This document shows positions 56,262 through 64,000 of a stretch of 64,000 bases of DNA, one piece after another; the first letter of the stretch is position 1; each line of letters opens with the position of its first letter. The notes below the pieces were generated by a model. It was given only the letters and a program-made list of their open reading frames with translations, was not told where the DNA came from and did no database searches. A program made the translations under genes and the position numbers. Origin of the DNA: Clostridium sp. AM58-1XD (lineage in GTDB: Bacteria; Bacillota; Clostridia; Lachnospirales; Lachnospiraceae); NCBI RefSeq assembly GCF_003464085.1, contig NZ_QSDR01000024.1, positions 10,662-74,661 of the forward strand. The letters run 5' to 3'.

Positions 56262-56672
56262 TTATTTTTCCCTTTGTATTCGGAAATGCTTTTGAGCAGT
56301 TTCAAAAATGTTTTCTGAGTCAGCAGGCCCAAAATGTTTACGTACGCTGTCCATTATGAGGTCGCCATTCTCCATATACAGAGGCGGCAGTTTTGCCAGC
56401 ACATGATCTTCCCAAAATTCCTTTTCTAAGAAAATCATTTCTTCTTCATAGGCATAATCCCTTTTGATTTCCCGAATAATCGCTTCGTCCTCTGTATTTC
56501 CATAAAGACAACAGTAGAAAACCCGTTCAATATTCATGACGGCCATATAGTGGCGTCCCTGGTTCTCATAATAGACGGGTACCGTTTCCTTCCCATTCAG
56601 CCACCAAAGGTTCCAGTAGATTTCCCAATTGCCTGATGTTCGTGAAATAGAAACTTCACGAACCAAAGTCAT
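56262..56672 (-). pseudogene. YqaJ-type phage recombinase/exonuclease fragment
   Basis: The segment VPVYYENQGRHYMAVMNIER, then IIREIKRDYAYEEEMIFLEK and EFWEDHVLAKLPPL, matches the C-terminal half of YqaJ-family recombination exonucleases (Y-x-x-Q-x-x-HYMAV, I-x-RD, FW-x-x-HV-PP). The catalytic N-terminal part with the nuclease core is missing, so this is a truncated relic. The frame extends to 56738 without family similarity. Confidence 0.6.
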
Positions 56673-56898
56673 TCTCGCTTCAAAACAGGGAAAACCCCTG
56701 AAATAAAAAAGCCAGCAATACACCGGCCAATTTGGCACAGTAATATCACTGACAGATTACAAACTTAACAACGTGTTCAATGCGGAGCACTACCGCTTAC
56801 AGAAAAATTCCGAATTTCCTTAACAGGACGCACAAATATCAATTATACAATAAGGATAGCACTATATATAGAATTCAGTCAAGAGAACAACACTATAT

Positions 56899-57162
56899 AT
56901 GTCAGTTGAAGAAAAAAACATAGAAATTCAAGCCGTTTCGGAAAAGCGAACCTATTCAGTTCAAGAGATTGCGGATATTTTACAGATAAGCCGCAGCATG
57001 GCATCTACAATTCATGATATTCATAAGGTTCTGCACGTATTGAAATTTACCTGCCGACCCGAATGCTACGACTACTATATGATGCACTGTTCAATTTTAA
57101 TTGCAGTGGGATGTACTCTCCGCGGCGGCGAAATCGGTGGCCTTCAATGGGATCGAGTTTAA
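56899..57162 (+). pseudogene. Fused relic of excisionase-like HTH and tyrosine integrase
   Basis: An 87-residue frame. Residues 18-40 (YSVQEIADILQISRSMASTI) look like an excisionase/MerR-type helix-turn-helix. From about residue 60 the sequence (MHCSILIAVGCTLRGGEIGG, then LQWDRV) matches the box I region of tyrosine recombinases (G-L-R-x-G-E). A deletion must have fused the two. It has no catalytic core and lies near tRNA-Arg. Confidence 0.55.
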
Positions 57163-57290
57163 TATGACCATCAAGCATTGGCGCAAGCCGAAAAAGACAG
57201 CTTCTGTCAAAATCGCCGCTCACCTCGTATTAGCAGTAAAAAATATATTAGCAAAGCGGTGTTGGTATTGCAAAAGGGGAACGGCTTTCT

Positions 57291-57330
57291 CAAAAAAAGA
57301 AAGCCGAAAACCAATAAAATCAAGGCTTTC
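57291..57330 (-). terminator. Terminator of tRNA-Arg
   Basis: GAAAGCC (57299-57305) pairs with GGCTTTC (57324-57330); on the minus strand the stem is followed by TTTTTTTG. It lies 13 bases after the tRNA 3' end. Confidence 0.75.
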
Positions 57331-57342
57331 GGCGTGGTGTCT

Positions 57343-57420
57343 GGCGTTCCTGAGCGGATTCGAACCGCTGGCCTTCCGCTTAGGAGGCGGACGCTCTATC
57401 CTGCTGAGCTACAGAAACGC
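57343..57420 (-). tRNA. tRNA-Arg(CCT)
   Basis: The reverse complement folds as a cloverleaf: acceptor GCGTTTC/GGAACGC with one T-G pair, D-arm AGCTCAGCAGGATAGAGC, anticodon stem TCCGC/GCGGA with loop CTCCTAA (anticodon CCT), T-arm AGCGGTTCGAATCCGCT. No CCA is encoded; the discriminator would be C, which is unusual. Confidence 0.92.
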
Positions 57421-57470
57421 ATATAAAATTTTGATGGGGCGAATCCCCAAATGTGTCCGCAGTAGGTTCT

Positions 57471-57505
57471 CTTAGGATGCGAACGCTCTATCCTGCTGAG
57501 CGACA
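57471..57505 (-). repeat. Degenerate second 5' half of tRNA-Arg
   Basis: CTTAGGATGCGAACGCTCTA and the following TCCTGCTGAGCGACA repeat the anticodon-to-D-arm part of tRNA-Arg(CCT) with a few changes. The 3' half is absent. It could be a scar of integration into the tRNA gene. Confidence 0.6.
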
Positions 57506-57562
57506 TAAACACAGCATCGCTGGCGCGATACTCTTTATATTATATCAGAAAATCATAATACG

Positions 57563-58441
57563 TCAAGAATCAAATTCGATAACTCCCTGCATCCAGATCT
57601 GGCCTTTAAAACGGCGGCCAACAGCTGGTTCTCCAAGCAGATCATTCTTTGCAATGCCTACGTGAAATGTCAAGTCACTGCACTCCAGCGTAAGATCATA
57701 GACGTCCTCTTCTGTAATCCTGTTTCTTTTCAACTCAATCGCCTTAATATCACCGATAATGGAATATTGATCGCATTCTACCCCACACGGCATAAAGCAC
57801 GTATCGATAATGGAATACAAATCTTCATTTCTCACTCTCTTAGAAATTTGAGAATAAGTATCAATGTCCTCAATGGTCAGTGTTTCCATCGCATCTTCAT
57901 CACCGTTCTTGGCCGCTTCGATCAGACTATTGCGGTCTTTTGCCGCCACCTTGGCCATCTCAATCTGTTTTGACGTCTTTTTAAGAGGAAGGAGTATTTT
58001 TCCCTCTACAGAAAGTCCTGTCAGGCGTACTCCCTTCACCTTATTGTTTACGTGGTCCGCTTTCATCTCACGGTATTCAAACAGATTATCCATAAAAAAA
58101 ATAAGTGAAATTCCCACTTTATATTCTTCCAGCAAACCTGCGAATGTCTCTTTTTCTGTATGGCGCTGTATCATGCACTCTGCTTCTGAAGACAGATCTC
58201 TGCTGCTCATATATGGATAGTAGTATTCTTTATGAAATACACCGTCTTTGTCCATTTCTCCATATACAGCGATTCCCATACCAGGCGCCGCTTCCCCTCT
58301 GATTTCGCAGAAATTTGTATTTTCATCAATTTGTATTCTCTTTCTGTCAGTGGAATGGTCAATCATTTCCTGAATAAGATTTTCAATATCCCTATCTTTC
58401 TGATATGTGGAAAATCCAATTGAGCGTAAAAACTTGTGCAT
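57563..58441 (-). CDS. DUF3881 family protein
   Basis: A 292-residue soluble protein from ATG 58441 (HKFLRSIGFSTYQKDRDIEN). Family features include CEIRGEAAPGMGIAVYGE and the C-terminal half with DLTFHVGIAKNDLLGEPAVG. Found mainly in Lachnospiraceae; function unknown. In-frame ATGs further upstream lack a ribosome site. Confidence 0.85.
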   Translation of the reverse strand: MHKFLRSIGFSTYQKDRDIENLIQEMIDHSTDRKRIQIDENTNFCEIRGEAAPGMGIAVYGEMDKDGVFHKEYYYPYMSSRDLSSEAECMIQRHTEKETFAGLLEEYKVGISLIFFMDNLFEYREMKADHVNNKVKGVRLTGLSVEGKILLPLKKTSKQIEMAKVAAKDRNSLIEAAKNGDEDAMETLTIEDIDTYSQISKRVRNEDLYSIIDTCFMPCGVECDQYSIIGDIKAIELKRNRITEEDVYDLTLECSDLTFHVGIAKNDLLGEPAVGRRFKGQIWMQGVIEFDS

Positions 58442-58472
58442 ATTTTTCACCTTCTTACCCTGAAATTTCAGA

Positions 58473-58506
58473 TAAAGAGTGAGGCGGAGAAATCTCCGCC
58501 TCACTC
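58473..58506 (-). terminator. Terminator of gdhA
   Basis: A perfect 13-bp stem, GAGTGAGGCGGAG (58477-58489) with CTCCGCCTCACTC (58494-58506), AAAT loop. On the minus strand it is followed by TTTATC. Confidence 0.8.
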
Positions 58507-58577
58507 CGTTGATTCATTATATACCATTTCAACCTAGAATACCAGTAGTATTTTTTCTAATTTTTTGTCGAAATATC

Positions 58578-60035
<1,458 letters not shown>

Positions 60036-60069
60036 GAAATCTTTTCATTGTATGGAAAAAAATACAATT

Positions 60070-60588
60070 TTAATTATTTTTTGGTTCTACATATCCGAGA
60101 GCCTGTTCCAGCGCTTCTTTTTCCTCATTACCTAAAAGCACATCTGTCTGACCTCTGTCTACCGGTTTCATATACAAATAACAGCCCTCTCTGCTGTGCA
60201 CAGAATTCAAAACAAAGCCTGTGTTCGTATAATCAAGCATTGCACATGCAAAACTAAGTGTACCGCCCATTCCTTTAAATGCATTATATCTTACAACACC
60301 AAACTTCTGAAAAGATGCTCTTTGATTGCGGTTCAATGTACGTATGGAATCTTTGTTCGCTCTGTCTTCCGTACGAAGCTTTTTAATCTCATCAATCTGG
60401 TCTAATATAATATCTTCCAAACTTTCTGCATCTTTACCTCTCATAAAATAATCATACCTACGATATAATTTTCTCATTTTTACAATGCACACAATAACTA
60501 AAATCATCAATATCAGAACAAGCGCTGATAACCCAATGATAATATAAGCGGGATCTAGGCCCCAACTGCTCATAATGCTGTTTTCCAT
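60070..60588 (-). CDS. DUF4446 family membrane protein
   Basis: A 172-residue protein with an N-terminal membrane helix (IIIGLSALVLILMILVIVCI), a coiled helix, and the family core VVRYNAFKGMGGTLSFACAM followed by GFVLNSVHSREGCYLY. Commonly next to parB in Clostridia. Function unknown. It follows parB by 29 bases. Confidence 0.9.
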   Translation of the reverse strand: MENSIMSSWGLDPAYIIIGLSALVLILMILVIVCIVKMRKLYRRYDYFMRGKDAESLEDIILDQIDEIKKLRTEDRANKDSIRTLNRNQRASFQKFGVVRYNAFKGMGGTLSFACAMLDYTNTGFVLNSVHSREGCYLYMKPVDRGQTDVLLGNEEKEALEQALGYVEPKNN

Positions 60589-60617
60589 CTTATATCCTCA
60601 CTTTCCATCTTTAGTAT

Positions 60618-61565
60618 TTACTTGATGGACTCAATCAATTCCACAATTCTTTCCAACTCTGCAGAAGAATAGTATTCAATCTCAATCCGTCCCTTGTTTT
60701 TATCTTTTCTGTTGATATTAACTTTGGTTCCCATGATTGTTTTCATCCTGTCCTCTAAGTTCTGGAATATTACTGTCAGACTTTCATCTTCTCTGCTTTT
60801 ATTCTCTTTTTCTTTCTGTGGCTTTGTCAGGGATTTCATAAGCTTTTCCACTTCTCTAACATTCAATCCCTCTTCCACTATTTTTTCTGCAATTTTAAAT
60901 TGTGTTTCTCCATCTTCAATGGCCAGTAAAGCCCTTGCATGTCCGCTTGTAAGTTTGTTATCCACAAGCATTTTCTGAACTCGTTTATCCAGCTTTAAAA
61001 GCCGCATACTGTTCGTAATGGTTGTGCGGTTCTTAGATACTCGTGCAGCAATTTCTTCTTGTTTCATGTGAAACTCCTGCATAAGCTGCTGATATGCCAT
61101 AGCTTCTTCAATGGGATTCAGATCTGCACGCTGCACATTTTCAATCAGAGCGATCTCCATTTTTTGCTGTTTGCTGTATTCTCTGATAACGACTGGAATT
61201 TCCTTAAGGCCAGCAATCTTTGCTGCTCTCCATCTTCTTTCTCCGGCAATTATTTCGAATATATCACCTTTTTTTTGTACTAAAAGCGGCTGTAAGACTC
61301 CATAATTCTTCATAGAATCTGCCAGTTCCATTAATTGTTCTTCATTAAAATCTTTTCTTGGCTGTTCGCGGTTAGGTTCGATCAGTGCTATCTTCACTTT
61401 CAATTCCTTACCTGTTTCTTCTGTGTCCGAAGTCTGTCTGCTTTTCTCTTTTGATTTCGTATCAACCGTGCTGTTTTTCACTTCTGCTGTTTTATCAGAA
61501 TTTTTCATTACTTCGTCACCAAATAAAGCGCCGAGCCCTTTTCCTAATCCTGTTTTCTTTGCCAT
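60618..61565 (-). CDS. parB: ParB/Spo0J chromosome partition protein
   Basis: A 315-residue protein. The CTPase/ParB domain (about 55-150) has the box GERRWRAAKIAGLKEIPVV and ENVQRADLNPIEEAMAYQQL. The HTH follows (KQEEIAARVSKNRTTITNSM), then KLTSGHARALL and a C-terminal dimer domain. It binds parS near the origin. Its ATG touches the parA stop. A parS-like site lies inside the gene. Confidence 0.96.
   Translation of the reverse strand: MAKKTGLGKGLGALFGDEVMKNSDKTAEVKNSTVDTKSKEKSRQTSDTEETGKELKVKIALIEPNREQPRKDFNEEQLMELADSMKNYGVLQPLLVQKKGDIFEIIAGERRWRAAKIAGLKEIPVVIREYSKQQKMEIALIENVQRADLNPIEEAMAYQQLMQEFHMKQEEIAARVSKNRTTITNSMRLLKLDKRVQKMLVDNKLTSGHARALLAIEDGETQFKIAEKIVEEGLNVREVEKLMKSLTKPQKEKENKSREDESLTVIFQNLEDRMKTIMGTKVNINRKDKNKGRIEIEYYSSAELERIVELIESIK
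61060..61075. promoter_or_regulatory. parS-like site inside parB
   Basis: TGTTTCATGTGAAACT matches the Bacillus parS consensus TGTTTCACGTGAAACA at 14 of 16 positions, with a palindromic core GTTTCA/TGAAAC. Confidence 0.65.
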
Positions 61566-62335
61566 TATAAATCTTCTCCCCTGCGTATTACTTCCGCTGC
61601 CAGCATACGGTACTTTTCGGCTCCTGCTGATTTAGAATCATATACAGTTATCGGCATCCCATAACTGGGTGCTTCCGCCAATCTGACGTTTCTTGGTATG
61701 ATTGTATTATATATATTTTCATTCAAAGCACTTTTTACGCTTTCAACCACCTGTTGAGATAAGTTAGTTCTTGAATCATACATTGTAAAAACAACACCTT
61801 CCATCTCAAGGCCTGGATTTAATTTTTTCTTTACCAATTTTACTGTCTGCATAACCTGATTTAAGCCTTCCAGCGCATAGTATTCACATTGAATCGGAAC
61901 GAGTACTGTATCAGATGCTGTCAGCGCATTAATAGTTAATAGACTAAGAGATGGCGGACAGTCTATGATAATAAAATCATAATCATTTTTTATCTTATCC
62001 AGATAATGGCGAAGAAGTTTTTCTTTATTCTCTATTTCTAATAATTCAATTTCTGCTCCGGCCAGATTAACATTAGATGGAAGTAAATCCAGATTACTCT
62101 GAACATTTTTAATCAGGCAGTCATTAATATCGCATTCACCGACTATTAATTCATATACTGTCTTTTCTAAATCTTCCTTTTCCAATCCCAAGCCACTTGT
62201 TTCATTACCCTGTGGATCAAAATCTACAGCAAGCACACGTTCACCTGCCTCCGCAAGTGTAGCCGACAAATTTATGGCGGTAGTTGTCTTTCCTACTCCA
62301 CCTTTTTGATTTGCTATTGCTATTACTCTTCCCAT
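61565..62335 (-). CDS. parA: ParA/Soj chromosome partition ATPase
   Basis: A 256-residue ParA ATPase with the deviant Walker A IANQKGGVGKTTTAINL at the start, VLAVDFDPQGNETSGLGLE, the Walker B region DFIIIDCPPSLSLL, and the C-terminal PRNVRLAEAPSYGMPI. Works with ParB in origin segregation. First gene of the parA-parB-DUF4446 unit. Confidence 0.96.
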   Translation of the reverse strand: MGRVIAIANQKGGVGKTTTAINLSATLAEAGERVLAVDFDPQGNETSGLGLEKEDLEKTVYELIVGECDINDCLIKNVQSNLDLLPSNVNLAGAEIELLEIENKEKLLRHYLDKIKNDYDFIIIDCPPSLSLLTINALTASDTVLVPIQCEYYALEGLNQVMQTVKLVKKKLNPGLEMEGVVFTMYDSRTNLSQQVVESVKSALNENIYNTIIPRNVRLAEAPSYGMPITVYDSKSAGAEKYRMLAAEVIRRGEDL

Positions 62336-62407
62336 TTTTATGTCCCTTTCCTGTTCATCACAAAGTATAGCATACTTTTATTGTTTTTCCTATGCTTAAT
62401 CCAAAAA

Positions 62408-62423
62408 AGTTTCACATGAAACA
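62408..62423. promoter_or_regulatory. parS-like site upstream of parA
   Basis: AGTTTCACATGAAACA matches TGTTTCACGTGAAACA at 14 of 16 positions; it is 73 bases upstream of the parA start. Confidence 0.7.
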
Positions 62424-62500
62424 TTTAATTTATAAATATAAAGTATGTATAAAAATTTACAGCATAGATTAATGGTAAGAAATCTTAATATTATTTTTCG

Positions 62501-62529
62501 TTGTCATAAAACGTTTATTATATTATAAT
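62501..62529 (+). promoter_or_regulatory. Promoter of the alpha/beta hydrolase gene
   Basis: TTGTCA (62501-62506), 17-base spacer, TATAAT (62524-62529), about 42 bases before the start. Confidence 0.65.
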
Positions 62530-62570
62530 TTATATATAATAAGGAAGAAACCATATCAGGAGGGATGTAT

Positions 62571-63521
62571 ATGAAAAACAAAAATCGTTTGTTAACCTTA
62601 CTGATTTTATCGGCAGGTGCAGGCGCTGCGACTGCTGTTATCAATAAAGCGATTAAACTATCTGCTGCTTCCAAACACCTTTTGGACGAGCAGCATCCAT
62701 TCTATTTTAAATGGCGCCTAGGTGATATTTACTATACGAAATCAGGTTCTGGGCAGCCCCTGCTGCTCGTCCACGATCTTGATTATGCCTCCAGCGGCTC
62801 TGAATGGAGCGCTATTATCAATTCATTAAGAGAACATTTCACGGTCTACACAATCGATCTATTGGGATGCGGACGATCAGAAAAGCCAAATTTAACATAT
62901 ACAAATTATTTATATGTACAACTCTTATGTGATTTTATTAAATCTGAAATAGGTCATCGCACGAATATTATTACTACCGGAGAATCTGTTTCATTCGTTA
63001 CCATGGCTTGTAATACAGAGCCTGATCTTTTTGACCGACTAATGTTTATAAATCCAAAAAGCCTCATGGATTACTGTCAGGTTCCCGGAAAGCATGGGAA
63101 AATGTATAAATTTTTCCTTGACTTGCCGTTATTTGGTACTCTATTTTACAATATTGCGAGCAGCCGCAGACAGTTAGAAGAACTGTTTCGCAGAAAATAT
63201 TTTTATAATCCCTACGTTGTAAGACCTCTCTATGTGGACAAGTATTATGAAGCAGCACATCTAGGTGAATGTCCAAAAGCAGTGTTTTCCAGCCTTAGAT
63301 GCAACTATGCGAAATGTAACATTGTAAATGCTTTTAAAAAGATTAATAATAGTATTTATATTATTGGGGGAAAGGCAAACGAAGATATTTCAGAAGTAAT
63401 TGATGAGTATAAGGCATATAATCCGGCGATAGAATATTCTCTTATTCCTAACACCCGATTACTTCCTCAATTAGAGAACTCTGCTAAAGTTTTGGAGTAT
63501 ATTTATATTTTCTTTTCTTGA
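62571..63521 (+). CDS. Membrane-anchored alpha/beta hydrolase fold protein, probably degenerate
   Basis: A 316-residue protein from ATG 62571 (AGGAGGG 7 bases upstream). An N-terminal hydrophobic helix (LLTLLILSAGAGAATAV) anchors it. The alpha/beta hydrolase fold shows LLLVHDLDYASSGSEW, TIDLLGCGRSEKPNLTY and an elbow TTGESVSFVTMA with Ser in G-E-S-V-S. The usual last glycine is serine and the C-terminal His of the triad is not visible (NTRLLPQLEN, where family members have GH-x-x-x-x-E). Enzyme activity is therefore doubtful. Confidence 0.8.
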   Translation: MKNKNRLLTLLILSAGAGAATAVINKAIKLSAASKHLLDEQHPFYFKWRLGDIYYTKSGSGQPLLLVHDLDYASSGSEWSAIINSLREHFTVYTIDLLGCGRSEKPNLTYTNYLYVQLLCDFIKSEIGHRTNIITTGESVSFVTMACNTEPDLFDRLMFINPKSLMDYCQVPGKHGKMYKFFLDLPLFGTLFYNIASSRRQLEELFRRKYFYNPYVVRPLYVDKYYEAAHLGECPKAVFSSLRCNYAKCNIVNAFKKINNSIYIIGGKANEDISEVIDEYKAYNPAIEYSLIPNTRLLPQLENSAKVLEYIYIFFS

Positions 63522-63819
63522 TTCGCCGCAGGCATTGGGTCACTTAGCAAGTGCAATAAGCTTAATAAATAAATTATGAAAGTAGCGATTCTTTCTGTAG
63601 GACTTTTAAACTCAATAGAGATACTGTCCTATTGAATAAAAAATCCGCCGAATTCAATTAATATCTGGATAATAATGAATTAGTAATCCAGATATTAATT
63701 GAGTCCGGCGGATTTTTTATATGATTGAATAGTATAAACGAGTATGTGAAAGTTTTTCTGTAACTAAGGTTTTATAAGGTCTTCTATGGTAAAATAAAAA
63801 TCATAGGAGGCCTTTTATT
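63522..63819. other. Region between hydrolase gene and IS256-family transposase
   Basis: Contains the terminator hairpin at 63641-63720 and, from about 63735, the likely left end of the insertion sequence (AT-rich, with GTATGTGAAAGTTTTTCTGT as a possible terminal repeat). The other end is outside the window, so the repeat cannot be confirmed. Confidence 0.45.
63641..63720 (+). terminator. Long-stem terminator after the hydrolase gene
   Basis: 30-base arms at 63641-63670 and 63686-63715 (AAATCCGCCG ... ATATCTGGAT) pair with two mismatches around a 15-base loop, followed by TTTTTATAT. Confidence 0.75.
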
Positions 63820-64000
63820 ATGGCAAGAGAAAAGAAACCCGTACACAAAGTACAAATGACAGATGGGAAAAGGAACCTTATCCAGCAGCTCCTTCAGGAG
63901 TATGACATCCAGTCCGCAGAGGATATTCAGGATGCTCTCAAGGATCTGCTTGGCGGCACAATCAAAGAAATGATGGAAGCAGAGATGGATGAGCACCTGG
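63820..64000 (+). CDS. IS256-family transposase (3' truncated by window)
   Basis: ATG at 63820 behind AGGAGG. The first 60 residues (MAREKKPVHKVQMTDGKRNL, then QSAEDIQDALKDLLGGTIKE and MMEAEMDEHL) match the N-terminus of Mutator/IS256 transposases, which catalyse movement by a DDE mechanism. The catalytic domain lies beyond the end of the window. Confidence 0.88.
   Translation, partial: MAREKKPVHKVQMTDGKRNLIQQLLQEYDIQSAEDIQDALKDLLGGTIKEMMEAEMDEHL

Overview
The window looks like chromosomal DNA of a low-to-moderate GC Gram-positive anaerobe of class Clostridia, most likely a Lachnospiraceae-type gut bacterium. The reasons are strong AGGAGG-type ribosome binding sites with frequent TTG/GTG starts, a clostridial Tad locus with DUF5702 and DUF6382-FHA proteins, DUF3881, DUF4446 and DUF2508 proteins, a V-type ATPase instead of an F-type one, and a ParA/ParB pair with two parS-like sites that suggests the right end lies near the replication origin. 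The species assignment is inference; no rRNA is present.

Layout. 1-807: 3' part of murG, overlapping tail to tail with a sigma factor gene. 792-12516 (minus strand): a long, tightly packed run that begins at a Tad/Flp pilus promoter near 12650 and reads prepilin peptidase, CpaE, CpaF, TadB, TadC, Flp1 pilin, DUF5702, TadE-like protein with zinc modules, second prepilin peptidase, TadE-like protein, FHA protein, rhomboid, HIT and sigma factor. 12698-16831 (plus): ArsR regulator, DUF2508, a GH13 amylase and branching enzyme glgB. 16881-19575: M20 dipeptidase plus transporter. 19599-25035: an OmpR/histidine kinase pair, then a MerR regulator and an ABC exporter with two MerR-type promoters. 25187-26770: secreted PG-binding/NlpC-P60 hydrolase. 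27067-28295: a small island between two tRNA-Lys(CTT) copies that carries a probable type I toxin-antitoxin module of the par/Fst kind. 28403-30594: trxA, a small protein, trmB and a DUF4145/SH3 membrane protein. 30834-39434: nine-gene V-ATPase operon. 39776-49007: TRIC-like channel, membrane protein, D,D-carboxypeptidase, a KdpDE-like pair, DUF6282 plus GntP permease, exonuclease and EamA transporter. 49047-55933: relic of a dgoK-like kinase gene, then LemA, a DUF2207-like protein, a large surface protein and an AgrC/AgrA-like two-component system. 56071-57505: decayed mobile-element DNA beside tRNA-Arg(CCT). 57563-62335: DUF3881, gdhA with a terminator in its leader, DUF4446, parB and parA. 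62571-64000: a degenerate alpha/beta hydrolase and the 5' end of an IS256-family transposase.

Data quality. At least eight reading frames (rhomboid, glgB, DUF4145/SH3, TIGR01906-like, KdpD-like kinase, KdpE-like regulator, EamA, dgoK relic) are each broken by the loss of exactly one base. Such uniform one-base deletions look more like unpolished sequencing error than gene decay, so these genes are probably intact in the organism, except the dgoK relic, which is also truncated.

The most interesting signal is the 0.3-kb module at 27489-27770. A 28-residue hydrophobic peptide gene and a convergent roughly 75-nt RNA share a bidirectional terminator and a 19-nt direct repeat that covers the toxin start codon. 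This is the architecture of the pAD1 par locus.
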